In this document: positions 15,332 to 22,937 of the stretch, piece by piece
Position numbering within the stretch: position 1 is the stretch's first letter
Layout of the letters: each line of letters begins with the position of its first letter
NCBI GenBank assembly: GCA_017302015.1
Contig: JAFLEE010000051.1
Location: 1-38,754, forward strand
DNA length: 38,754 nucleotides
Direction: 5' to 3'
DNA from: Spirochaetota bacterium
GTDB taxonomy: Bacteria; Spirochaetota; UBA12135; COTS27; JAFLEE01
Notes under the pieces: generated by a model
The model's input: only the letters and a program-made list of their open reading frames with translations
The model's database searches: none
What the model was told of the DNA's origin: nothing
Translations under genes and position numbers: made by a program

Positions 15332-17113
15332 ATGCCCGCGATGATCGCCCAGCAATACGGTGGTTCGATGATCCGCCGGTGGAAGCTTCTCGCGCTCTGG
15401 ACCTGCCTCTTGGCGCCCGTGTGCTCGCCCGCCGCCGAACCGCGGGAGGCCCCGGCCATCGCCTCGGGGGACACGAACGTGCGCGGCCCCCTCAGCGAGG
15501 ATCGCCCGATGGAGGAACGCAGGGGCGCGTATCGGGAGGTGACGAATACGGGCGACGCCCTCACACGCCGGCGGCGCGATGAGGTCGGCCTCGAGACCGT
15601 GGTGAACACGGTGGACCGGGTCCAGGGGAGCAACGAGAACCGCGGGCGCTCGGTGATGCTCAGCAACCTCGTCTCCCCGGTGGGCGGCGATGCGCTCAGT
15701 CGGCGGCCCGATGAGGCGGTCTCCCGGAGGAAGGCGGCCTCCGCCGAGACCGGCCGCAGCGATCGGGGATTGCGGATTTCCGCGGGGACCGGCGCCGACC
15801 TGGAAACCCTCGTCAATCTCGTGCGCGTGCAGGGCCCCCTCGAAGTGGGGTGGGACCTTCTGCTTCGAAACCGCGAAGCCGTCGTGACCAACGGCGCGAA
15901 CGTCCCCAATTCCGACCTCACCCATTTCGATCTCGGCCTCGAATTGGGGGTGATGCCGAAGGCCTGGGATCTCGGGTTCCGCGCCGCCTACGGCGTGCGC
16001 CGCGAAGGGATGCTCTCCCTCGGGGGCACCAACGGTGAAAAGACCAAGGCGAGCGATCTTCGCCTCGCCCCGAGGGTGCAGTGGCGTGGTCGAAGCACGG
16101 CCGTGGCGTTTAGGAACGACACCGAAATCGGTCGGTTCTCGGCGGCGGAGACGGCGGCGGTCCTGGATCTGGTGCGCACGGCTTCCCGGTTCGAGTGGCG
16201 CGCCTCGCCTTCCGAGGTCAATTTCGGCGGCGCGGAACTCCGCCACGAGTATACCCGGGCGTTGACCGCGGGGCCCCTCTCGGGCCAGGGCGCCGCCGCA
16301 TTCGAACGAAATCGCCTGCGCCTGGTGGGGGGATGGAACTTCGAGTGGGCCCGGCGATTCTTCTTCGAAACCGCCCTAGGGGCGGCCCTTCGCTGGGGGG
16401 ATGGAGCGGCGGTGGCCGCGAGCCCCCTTCCGTTCTTGAGGGCGAGTTGGAAGGGCCTCCCGGGATTCCGGCTTTCCCTCGGGGCCGAATCTTACGAGGA
16501 ACTTCCCGGCGACGGAGAGACGTTCTTGAAGGAGGCGCTTATCCATCCCGCCCTCCCGACGACCTTGGACCGCGGCTTCCGATTCTGGCTGGAAGGCCGC
16601 GCCCAGGCCGGAGAGGCGTTCTCGGCGGACTTCAAGGTCTTCGCCGATCGCGCCCTCGAATGGAACGCTTGGCAGAGCACCGCCTCGGGTTTGCGCGCGC
16701 TCCTACCCCAAGGCGCCACTTGGTTTTCGGGGGCCCGCGCCGCGGCCCAAGTGAAGGCGGGGGAAATCCTAAGCGCCCGCCTCACGGTAGAGGGCCTCTT
16801 TCCGGTGGCCACCAACGCCCTCAAGCCCGCTTTCGACATGGACCTCTCCCTCCAGGCCCGCATTCCCGATACGGGCACCGGGTTCCGTTTCGGCTACCGC
16901 CTGACCGCGTTGGAGGTCGCTCGCGCCGCGGACGGCTCGTACTTCCCGATCCCCGACCGCAGCGACCTGGAGTTCACTTTCGAGCAAGAATTGGGGAAGA
17001 CCGTCACCCTCGGCGCCGGCGTGAAGAACCTGCTCGACGCGGACCTGCGCGACTATCCGGGCACCGCCGCCTTCGGCCGCCGCTTTTTCGCCAGCATGCG
17101 GATGGAGTTCTGA
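15332..17113 (+). CDS. Outer-membrane beta-barrel protein, TonB-receptor-like C-terminus
   Basis: A 593-aa exported protein. ATG 15332 is chosen because GAGGAG lies six bases upstream; ATG 15368 (MIRRWKLL) is the alternative and would start directly at the signal peptide, which ends near SPAAE. Residues 40-170 are polar and contain a rough duplication: GDAL (74, 119) and LET-x-VN (87, 157) each followed by RVQG. From about residue 170 on, alternating strands ending in aromatic residues indicate a beta-barrel. The final segment (GAGVKNLLDADLRDYPG ... FFASMRMEF) resembles the last strands of TonB-dependent receptors and ends in Phe, the usual outer-membrane insertion signal. No plug domain or clear TonB box is seen, so it may be a plugless relative. 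Ligand unknown. Confidence 0.8.
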   Translation: MPAMIAQQYGGSMIRRWKLLALWTCLLAPVCSPAAEPREAPAIASGDTNVRGPLSEDRPMEERRGAYREVTNTGDALTRRRRDEVGLETVVNTVDRVQGSNENRGRSVMLSNLVSPVGGDALSRRPDEAVSRRKAASAETGRSDRGLRISAGTGADLETLVNLVRVQGPLEVGWDLLLRNREAVVTNGANVPNSDLTHFDLGLELGVMPKAWDLGFRAAYGVRREGMLSLGGTNGEKTKASDLRLAPRVQWRGRSTAVAFRNDTEIGRFSAAETAAVLDLVRTASRFEWRASPSEVNFGGAELRHEYTRALTAGPLSGQGAAAFERNRLRLVGGWNFEWARRFFFETALGAALRWGDGAAVAASPLPFLRASWKGLPGFRLSLGAESYEELPGDGETFLKEALIHPALPTTLDRGFRFWLEGRAQAGEAFSADFKVFADRALEWNAWQSTASGLRALLPQGATWFSGARAAAQVKAGEILSARLTVEGLFPVATNALKPAFDMDLSLQARIPDTGTGFRFGYRLTALEVARAADGSYFPIPDRSDLEFTFEQELGKTVTLGAGVKNLLDADLRDYPGTAAFGRRFFASMRMEF

Positions 17114-18469
17114 TTGGAAAAACTTTTTTTCGCCGAGGCGAACCTGGTCAACGAGGGGCGCGTAGAGACTGGGAACCTCCTGGTGGCGGACGGCCGCATC
17201 GAGCGCCTCGGGGGGAGTTTCCCCGCGCCGGCGGGGGCCCGGGTCATCGATTGCGCGGGCAAATGGCTCCTTCCAGGGGTGATCGACGATCAGGTGCACT
17301 TCCGGGAACCCGGGCTGACCCACAAGGCGACCCTCCAAAGCGAGAGCCGCGCGGCGGTGGCCGGGGGCGTGACGGGATATCTCGAGATGCCCAATACCAA
17401 ACCGCCGACGGATAGCGCCGAGCGCCTCGAGGAGAAATGCGCCCTGGCGGCCGCGGGCTCCGCCGCCAATTACGGATTCATGCTCGGCGCCTCCCAGGAG
17501 GGCCCCACGGGGAACCTGGAGGCGGTGAAGGCACTCGATCCGCGGCGCATCCCATCCCTCAAGATCTTCATGGGGAGTTCGACGGGGAACCTGCTCGTGG
17601 ACCGGTCGGACCTGCTCGAAGCGATGTTCCGGGCCTCCCCCGTGCCCATCTGCGTCCACGCCGAAGACGACCGCATCATCGCCGCGAACCTCGAGCGCGC
17701 CCGGCAACGCTGGGGCGAGGCGATCCCCCCCGAGGCCCACGCGGAGATCCGGAGCGCCGAGGCCTGCCTGGCCTCCACCCGAAAGGCGATCGCCCTCGCC
17801 GAGCGCACGGGGGCGCGGCTGCACGTCTACCACCTATCCACCGCCGACGAGGCGGCCCTCTTTTCCCCCGGCCCCGTGGCGGGGAAGAAGATCACTGCGG
17901 AGGTGTGCGTGCACCACCTCTGGTTCGAACGGGGCGATTACGCGCGCCTGGGGAATCGCATCAAATGCAATCCGTCCATCAAGGAGGCCTCCCACCGCGC
18001 GGGCCTTTGGAAGGCCCTGGGCGAGGGCCGTCTGGACGTGATCGCCACGGACCACGCGCCCCACACGGTGGGCGAGAAATCCCGCCCCTACCTGGAGGCG
18101 CCGTCCGGCTTGCCGCTGGTGCAGCATTCCCTGGCGATGATGCTCCGCTTCGTCCAGGAGAAGAAGCTCACGATCGAGTCGGTGGTGGAGCACCTCTGCC
18201 ACGCCCCGGCCACGCTCTTTCGAATCCGCGAGCGCGGGTTCCTGCGGGAGGGCTGGTGGGCCGACCTCGTGGTGGTCGACCCGACTTCAAGTTGGACGGT
18301 CGCCCGGGAGAACATCCTCTACCAATGCGGTTGGTCGCCCCTGGAGGGCGAACGCTTCTCGGGGGCGGTGACCCACACGGTGGTCTCCGGGCAGCTGGCC
18401 TTCGAAAACAGGCGGGTGAACCCCGCGGTCCGCGGGATGCGTATGGAGTACGGGCCTCAGGGCGCCTGA
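17114..18469 (+). CDS. pyrC: Dihydroorotase-like amidohydrolase, Gln variant
   Basis: A 451-aa amidohydrolase of the dihydroorotase family, third step of pyrimidine synthesis (carbamoyl-aspartate to dihydroorotate). The TTG start follows the stop of the barrel gene without a gap (TGA-TTG), implying translational coupling. Seen are the FREPG substrate motif with Arg64, the likely carboxylated Lys150 (SLKIFMG), metal ligands His182 (VHAEDD) and His239 (VYHLST), and the TDHAPH block with Asp312. The first metal motif is Asp-Gln60-Val-His62 rather than the usual His-x-His. I recall the same DDQVHFREPG form in Bacteroidota enzymes annotated as dihydroorotase, so it may be a genuine subgroup. Allantoinase or hydantoinase activity is less likely. 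It has no known link to the two upstream genes. Confidence 0.85.
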   Translation: MEKLFFAEANLVNEGRVETGNLLVADGRIERLGGSFPAPAGARVIDCAGKWLLPGVIDDQVHFREPGLTHKATLQSESRAAVAGGVTGYLEMPNTKPPTDSAERLEEKCALAAAGSAANYGFMLGASQEGPTGNLEAVKALDPRRIPSLKIFMGSSTGNLLVDRSDLLEAMFRASPVPICVHAEDDRIIAANLERARQRWGEAIPPEAHAEIRSAEACLASTRKAIALAERTGARLHVYHLSTADEAALFSPGPVAGKKITAEVCVHHLWFERGDYARLGNRIKCNPSIKEASHRAGLWKALGEGRLDVIATDHAPHTVGEKSRPYLEAPSGLPLVQHSLAMMLRFVQEKKLTIESVVEHLCHAPATLFRIRERGFLREGWWADLVVVDPTSSWTVARENILYQCGWSPLEGERFSGAVTHTVVSGQLAFENRRVNPAVRGMRMEYGPQGA

Positions 18470-18906
18470 TCCTTTTTCCGCCACGTGCGGAGCTTCTGGA
18501 CGACCCAATGGGCCGCCGCGAGCAGGAGGGTGACGAGGAAGGTGGAGAGGAGCAGCAGGAAGGCTTCGCCCATGGTGAACCAGAGCCCGGGCGGGATGAA
18601 CCGCTCGAAGAAGCCGCCCGGATAGGGCCTGAGACTGATCGAAAGCGCGTAGAAAAAGAAATTGAGAGCGGGGACGAGGAGCAAGGTATAGCGCACCCGC
18701 CGGGTGAGGAGGATGAGCAGCGGTCCACCCACGAAGAGCAAGAATGAGCCTGTAACGAGGATGAGCGCCGCCCCCATCATGAAGGCGTCGAGTTGGGGAT
18801 CGGGCGTGGCGGGGTCGGTGGCCCCGCGGTGGTGGAACGGCGCGCTCCAAAGCGGCGCGACGAGGAGCGCGAGAGAGAAGGTTCGGGCGAGGATGGATCG
18901 GTTCAT
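18457..18906 (-). CDS. Small integral membrane protein, unknown function
   Basis: A 149-aa protein, not recognised. ATG 18906 (MNRSILARTF) is the best start; AGGG lies a few bases upstream. The first segment (LALLVAPLWSA) could be a cleaved signal peptide. Three further hydrophobic segments follow: roughly MGAALILVTGSFLLFVGGPLLILL, then LLLVPALNFFFYALSI, then FTMGEAFLLLLSTFLVTLLLAAAHW. A short basic tail (KLRTWRKKDQ) suggests a cytoplasmic C-terminus. Its last 13 bp overlap the end of the dihydroorotase gene on the other strand. It lies 85 bp downstream of the PilZ gene on the same strand and may share its transcript. No catalytic motif is visible. Confidence 0.75.
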   Translation of the reverse strand: MNRSILARTFSLALLVAPLWSAPFHHRGATDPATPDPQLDAFMMGAALILVTGSFLLFVGGPLLILLTRRVRYTLLLVPALNFFFYALSISLRPYPGGFFERFIPPGLWFTMGEAFLLLLSTFLVTLLLAAAHWVVQKLRTWRKKDQAP

Positions 18907-18991
18907 CGGGGACCCTGGCGAGGTCGTCGCACCGCCGTCGCGGGGACCGAAACCTCCAAGCACCGGAATTCTAGCATTCCCCCGTTCGAGG

Positions 18992-19354
18992 CTACGGTTC
19001 GGCGAGATTGAGGATAAGGCGGCGGATGCGGGCGGCGGGTACCTGACCGGGCGGGGAAAATTCCCAACCTACGCGGTAGCGCCCCCGTTCCGGGACCTCG
19101 TCGCTCCAGCGGCAGCGGGCCGTCACCCGGAGTTCGCCGGTCTGGGCCGAGTCTTCGATGACCAGGTGGGCGTCGCTCCCCGAGGGGATGGGCGCCGAAA
19201 CGAAGAGCATGAGCCCGTCGGTGCTGATGTCGGCGAGGCGTCCGGCGACCGACCGGTCGCCTTCGATTCGCACCAGCACGCCTTCGGCGGCGGGGGACCG
19301 GACATGTCGGCGCTTGTCGGACGGGGGGCGCGGCGCGGTCGTGTGGGGGGCCAT
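18992..19354 (-). CDS. PilZ-domain protein (c-di-GMP effector)
   Basis: A 120-aa stand-alone PilZ domain. The two c-di-GMP contacts are present: an Arg-x-x-x-Arg in KRRHVRSP and Asp-x-Ser-x-x-Gly in DISTDGLML. Strands after these (AHLVIED, LRVTARCRWSDE, YRVGWEFSPPG) complete the barrel. Such proteins change partner activity on binding c-di-GMP, often in motility or surface polysaccharide control. A GGDEF-EAL enzyme at 30350 and a flagellar-switch-like gene at 20996 give it plausible partners within the window. No Shine-Dalgarno sequence is seen; a TAAACT box six bases before the ATG points to a leaderless message. The partner is unknown. Confidence 0.88.
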   Translation of the reverse strand: MAPHTTAPRPPSDKRRHVRSPAAEGVLVRIEGDRSVAGRLADISTDGLMLFVSAPIPSGSDAHLVIEDSAQTGELRVTARCRWSDEVPERGRYRVGWEFSPPGQVPAARIRRLILNLAEP

Positions 19355-19360
19355 AGCATC

Positions 19361-19388
19361 AGTTTAGCGCCTGGCCCCGCGCTTGCAA
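19361..19388 (-). promoter_or_regulatory. Leaderless-type promoter of the PilZ gene
   Basis: On the minus strand TTGCAA (19383-19388), a 16-nt spacer, and TAAACT (19361-19366) precede the ATG by only six bases. The expected start of transcription coincides with the start codon. Confidence 0.6.
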
Positions 19389-19429
19389 GGGCGGCGGTTC
19401 CCCTTGCTTTTCTGGAAACCGCGGCTGGG

Positions 19430-20803
19430 CTAGGCGGAGGCCGTTTTGGCCCCGGCCCGCGCCCGGCCTTCCTTGTATTCTTTCCCGTAGATCTCCACGT
19501 CGCGGATGGCGCAGCCCGTGCGGCCCCCGTCGCGCATGATCTGGGTGCAGCGGCTGCACGTGATGCAGACCTTGCGCTTGTCGAAGGCGCCCTGCGCGCG
19601 AAGGTCGCGAATGCCCTCGGGGTAGGCGAAGGAGTTTCGGCCCTGGCCGACGAGGGTGACCCACTTCTTCGCCACGAGGGCGGCCATCACGGGCGGGGCG
19701 AACTCGCGCAGCCAGCCGTAGCCGCCGCCGATGATGGGGAAGCCGGCATTGGCTTCCTGGAGCCGCCGGGTGATATCGAAATAATGGGCCGTGTTCTGGA
19801 GCGGGTGGCGGTCGCGGTCGACGGGGACGCCGACGCTGGGCTGGTCGTAGGGGCGGCCCCAATGGGGGTTATAGTACGGGTTGCCGATGGAGTGGTTGAG
19901 GAGGGGCGCGCCGATCTTACGGAGGGCCTCGATGACCTGGAGCGGTTCGGAAAGATCGGGGGAGAGGAACCCGTCGCGGCTGACCCCGAAGCCCCACGGA
20001 TAGGGGATCGCGTCGAACACGTTGAGGCGCGTGGTGACGAAGACCTCGGGCACCCGGTCGCGGATTTTCGCGGCGGTTTCGAGGAGGAAGCGGGCGCGAT
20101 TCTCCAGGCTTCCGCCATAGCGGCTATTTTCGCGGTGGTGGGAGGCGAGGAGTTCGGAAACCAGGTAGCGGTGGCACGCCTTGACGTCGACCCCGTCGAA
20201 GCCGGCGTCCCGGGCCAGGCGCGCGGAGGCGACGTAGGCGTCTTGCAGGCGGTCCAGGTATTCGTCGGTGACGAGGGGGGTGTCGAGGGTGAGCTTGTGG
20301 ATGGGGTCGAGCACCGCCGAGTGGTGGGCGATCATGGGAACGGGCGTTCCCTCGGGCTTGGAGTAGCGGCCCGAATGGGTCAATTGGAGCACGAGGAGCG
20401 GTCGGGGACCGTCGCCGAAAAAGGCCCGACCTGCCGCCCGGGTGGACTCCACGAGGCGCCGGTATTCGGGGAGATTGCCCGCGTGCATCCAGAATTGGGC
20501 GGGATTGGAACGGCCCTCCGGGACCACGGCGGTGGCCTCGAACCAGATGAGGGCCGCGCCGCCCTCGGCGTAGCGCCGGTAGCGCCGGAAGGCGAGTTCG
20601 GAAGGCGTGCCGCTCGGGTCGGCGTCGAAGCCCTCCATCGGGTGGACCACGAAGCGATTGGGCAGGGTCAGCCCTCCCGGGAGGGGCACGGACTCGAAGA
20701 GGACGGAAACATCCTCTTGGTGGGGGATGGAGACGGCGAGTTTGGACGCCAAATGGTCGAGGTCGGCCAGCGTTTTCAGGCCGAAGCGCAGTGCATTTTC
20801 CAT
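19430..20803 (-). CDS. NADH:flavin oxidoreductase, Old Yellow Enzyme family, with Cys cluster
   Basis: A 457-aa FMN-dependent TIM-barrel enzyme. Family marks are NRFVVHPMEGFD near residue 50, QLTHSGRYSKPEG (flavin/substrate His), VDVKACHRYLVSELL, and the YGGSLENRARFLLE phosphate-site block. The C-terminus has C413-x2-C416-x2-C419-x11-C431, comparable to the 4Fe-4S ligands of 2,4-dienoyl-CoA reductases. The FAD/NAD(P)H domains of those enzymes are absent, so electrons must come from another donor or directly from NAD(P)H. The usual His-x-x-His of the active site reads Lys-x-x-His here, a form I have seen in one subgroup. Substrate cannot be inferred. It starts 192 bp from the divergent switch-like gene and is followed by the PilZ gene on the same strand. 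Confidence 0.9.
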   Translation of the reverse strand: MENALRFGLKTLADLDHLASKLAVSIPHQEDVSVLFESVPLPGGLTLPNRFVVHPMEGFDADPSGTPSELAFRRYRRYAEGGAALIWFEATAVVPEGRSNPAQFWMHAGNLPEYRRLVESTRAAGRAFFGDGPRPLLVLQLTHSGRYSKPEGTPVPMIAHHSAVLDPIHKLTLDTPLVTDEYLDRLQDAYVASARLARDAGFDGVDVKACHRYLVSELLASHHRENSRYGGSLENRARFLLETAAKIRDRVPEVFVTTRLNVFDAIPYPWGFGVSRDGFLSPDLSEPLQVIEALRKIGAPLLNHSIGNPYYNPHWGRPYDQPSVGVPVDRDRHPLQNTAHYFDITRRLQEANAGFPIIGGGYGWLREFAPPVMAALVAKKWVTLVGQGRNSFAYPEGIRDLRAQGAFDKRKVCITCSRCTQIMRDGGRTGCAIRDVEIYGKEYKEGRARAGAKTASA

Positions 20804-20879
20804 GTAGGGTAGGGCAAGTGTAGACTGGGGCGCCGGATTTTTCTTTGCAAAATCGGCCGCGGGGTTGCGCCCGTGGTAC

Positions 20880-20899
20880 CTGTGTGCGCCCGCTCACAG
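20880..20899. promoter_or_regulatory. Inverted repeat CTGTG-N10-CACAG, possible operator
   Basis: A perfect five-base inverted repeat (20880-20884 and 20895-20899) lies in the 192-bp gap between the divergent oxidoreductase and switch-like genes. It resembles a Crp/FNR half-site pair (TGTG ... CACA), but the spacing is two bases longer than the E. coli CRP site. A Crp/FNR gene is the second gene downstream, so autoregulation is conceivable. In the same gap CCCGCC-GTGC-GGCGGG (20960-20975) forms a hairpin just before the switch-like gene's RBS. Confidence 0.3.
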
Positions 20900-20995
20900 A
20901 GGCGTTTCATGGTGCCGCCTCGTTTTCGGGCCGAAACTATGGTCAGATTCGAACCGGATCCCGCCGTGCGGCGGGCGGGTCGACGAGGAGGTCCC

Positions 20996-22186
20996 ATGGG
21001 ACTCATGAAGGAACCCGCCACCCTTTCCCTGGTGGCCGGAAAAAGTTGGCTCTCGCTCTGGGAGGCGACGCATTTGGCCGTCGGGGATGTGGTGCGCAGT
21101 TCCACCATTTGCGGGAGGCCCCATGCGCTCACGCTCAACGACCGCTACCTCTGCGCGGCCGAAACCGTGGTTCTAAACGAGCGTTTTGGGGTGCGCCTGT
21201 GCGGGTTCGGCGCCGAGGCGGTGGCGCCCGACCGGCCGGCGGTGGACGACGTTCTTGACCTCCTCCCCGTCGAATTGCGCCTTCCCCCCTGCCGTTCCTA
21301 TTGCCTGGCCGACCTCGATGGCTTGGTTCCCGGCTCGATCGTGGAGTTGTCGGCCCCCTACCGGGAGGATGAAGACGGGGAACTCGTGGTGGCCGGCATG
21401 GTGGTGGCCGCGGGGAAATTCGTGGTGGTCGGGGAGACCTTCGGCCTGCGGATCACCCGTCTCCACGCGGTCGAGGCGACGGAGGCCCCGGTGCGCGTGT
21501 CGTTCAACCGCCTCGAGGGCCCCGCGCTCCCGGCCATGAAGATCAAGGACTACAATTGGAAGCGCCCGGACAAGTTCTCCCGGGAGGCGGTCATGCGCCT
21601 GGGCCGCATCCACGAACTCTTCCTCGAGAACGCGCCCTTCTACCACCCCGCGTTCGCCGGTTGGAAGGTGGGAACCGTCGACCAATGCACGTTCTCCGAG
21701 GAGGCGGAGCGTTTGGCCGCGTGCGACCGCATCGGGGTGGTCAAGGTATCGGGGATGCATCGCGAACGGCGCGTTCGTCCGGAATCGGCGCGGCCGGCCA
21801 AATGGTTCCTCAAACCCGCGGACTCCCCGAATCCTCCGCTGCCCAAAGCGTTCGTCGACTATGTCGAGGGAAAATCGCCCTTCCCTGGGAACCTCGAGTC
21901 CGACGCTCTGCTCGTGGCGGCACGATCCACCCTGGCCGTGGCCTCGTCGATCAGCACGGAGGCGCCGGATCGCCTGCTGGCGCCCCTGCGCAACGGATGG
22001 AAGAACATCAGCGCGGCGGACTTCCGCCTCGATCGCGTCGAAACGGCGGCCTCGAAGGCGAAGATCGTGCCCGACAACGACATGATCATCTCGGTAACCC
22101 TGGAGGGGCCGGGCGGCGGAGACGAGCGGATGCTCCTGCTCTACCCCTACATTATGCTCGAGCCGTTCCTGCCGTACCTGGACTGA
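20996..22186 (+). CDS. Tandem SpoA domains fused ahead of a FliM-like domain (permuted switch protein)
   Basis: A 396-aa protein starting at ATG 20996 behind a strong GAGGAGG. Residues about 8-72 and 88-157 each fit a SpoA (FliN/FliM C-terminal) domain: a VGDVV or VPGSIVEL entry, a central strand pair, and a closing NERFGVRL or GETFGLRITRL. Residues 182-212 (IKDYNWKRPDKF, then RLGRIHELFLEN) match the start of the FliM middle domain. VGTVDQCTFSEE (225-236), the GWKNI ... VETAASKAKIVPDNDMII stretch and LLYPYIMLEPFLPYL at the end match later FliM-M blocks. The usual FliM order is middle domain then SpoA; here it is reversed and no SpoA follows. The CheY-binding N-terminal peptide and the Gly-rich FliM-M loop are missing. 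Likely a flagellar or export-type C-ring component or a regulator derived from one; the role is inferred. Confidence 0.8.
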   Translation: MGLMKEPATLSLVAGKSWLSLWEATHLAVGDVVRSSTICGRPHALTLNDRYLCAAETVVLNERFGVRLCGFGAEAVAPDRPAVDDVLDLLPVELRLPPCRSYCLADLDGLVPGSIVELSAPYREDEDGELVVAGMVVAAGKFVVVGETFGLRITRLHAVEATEAPVRVSFNRLEGPALPAMKIKDYNWKRPDKFSREAVMRLGRIHELFLENAPFYHPAFAGWKVGTVDQCTFSEEAERLAACDRIGVVKVSGMHRERRVRPESARPAKWFLKPADSPNPPLPKAFVDYVEGKSPFPGNLESDALLVAARSTLAVASSISTEAPDRLLAPLRNGWKNISAADFRLDRVETAASKAKIVPDNDMIISVTLEGPGGGDERMLLLYPYIMLEPFLPYLD

Positions 22187-22221
22187 GGGGCGTTACGACT
22201 CCGGAAGGCTTGGACACGAAA

Positions 22222-22890
22222 ATGGAAATGTTCCCATCCCATTTGGGCGGCCTGGAGGAGCGCACCCGAACCCTCTTGGAACGCTCGGGTACGGAGCTCT
22301 GCCATGCCCGCGAACGCACCGTGTGCTGGCAGGGCGATCCCGTGACGCACGTCTACCTCGTCAGGTCGGGCCGGGCGCGGCTGGTGAAGCACCGAAGCGA
22401 TGGTTCTTCGATGCTTCTGGGCTGGGTCGAAGCGGGGGGGTGGATCGCCCTCCCCGAAGCCATGGCCGGGGTATCCCATCTCTGCGATGTCGAAGCGGAA
22501 GCGGCGTGCCACCTGTTCTCCCTCGCGGTGCCCGCGCTCCAACGCATCGCCGCGAGGCCCGATTTTTCATCCTGGCTCCAGCGGGAATTGGCGCTTGCGG
22601 CGTGCCGCCTCCATGGGCATTTGGAAGCGAAGACCCCCCAGGAAAAAATCCGCCAATTCCTGGCCCTCCGCGGCGGGAGCGCGGCATCGGGGCCCGGGGG
22701 CCGTGACGCCCTCGTCTCGATCGAAATCACCCAGGACCAACTCGCCCAGGCTGTGGGGTTCACCCGCGAGACCGTCAACCGGACCCTCAAAGATCTGGAG
22801 GACGCCGCCGTGCTCCGGTGGGAACGGGGGCGCATCGAGGTGAACCTCGCCCGCCTCAAGGGCGACCCGATGCTTTTCCCCACCAAATGA
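22222..22890 (+). CDS. Crp/FNR-family transcriptional regulator
   Basis: A 222-aa regulator. The N-terminal part is a cyclic-nucleotide-binding-type barrel (VCWQGDPVTHVYLVRSGRARL, then a WIALPEAM segment), followed by a long dimer helix and a C-terminal winged helix with ITQDQLAQAVGFTRETVNRTL as the DNA-recognition pair, very like CRP. No four-Cys cluster for FNR-type iron-sulfur binding is seen; the cAMP phosphate-binding Arg-Ser pair is not obvious, so the ligand is unknown. ATG 22222 is my choice; the start is uncertain because the only purine-rich stretch (GGAAGG, 22203-22208) is 13 bases away and ATG 22228 is also possible. It lies 35 bp after the switch-like gene, probably co-transcribed. 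Confidence 0.9.
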   Translation: MEMFPSHLGGLEERTRTLLERSGTELCHARERTVCWQGDPVTHVYLVRSGRARLVKHRSDGSSMLLGWVEAGGWIALPEAMAGVSHLCDVEAEAACHLFSLAVPALQRIAARPDFSSWLQRELALAACRLHGHLEAKTPQEKIRQFLALRGGSAASGPGGRDALVSIEITQDQLAQAVGFTRETVNRTLKDLEDAAVLRWERGRIEVNLARLKGDPMLFPTK

Positions 22891-22903
22891 TCCCTTCCGA
22901 CCC

Positions 22904-22931
22904 TTGCACCCCCCGGAGGACCGGTTAAAAT
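22904..22931 (+). promoter_or_regulatory. Leaderless-type promoter of the heparinase-like gene
   Basis: TTGCAC (22904-22909), a 16-nt spacer, and TAAAAT (22926-22931) stand six bases before the ATG at 22938. The GGAGGG between the box and the ATG touches the start codon directly, too close to act as a normal Shine-Dalgarno sequence. Confidence 0.6.
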
Positions 22932-22937
22932 GGAGGG

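Noticed and set aside
18704-20812. Plus-strand open frame of about 700 codons across the PilZ and oxidoreductase genes
   Set aside because: Lies opposite two well-supported minus-strand genes and shows no recognisable domain.
20940-20960. GATTCGAACC, resembling the reverse of a tRNA T-loop
   Set aside because: The flanking bases cannot form a T-stem and no acceptor, D or anticodon arm is found at the right distances.
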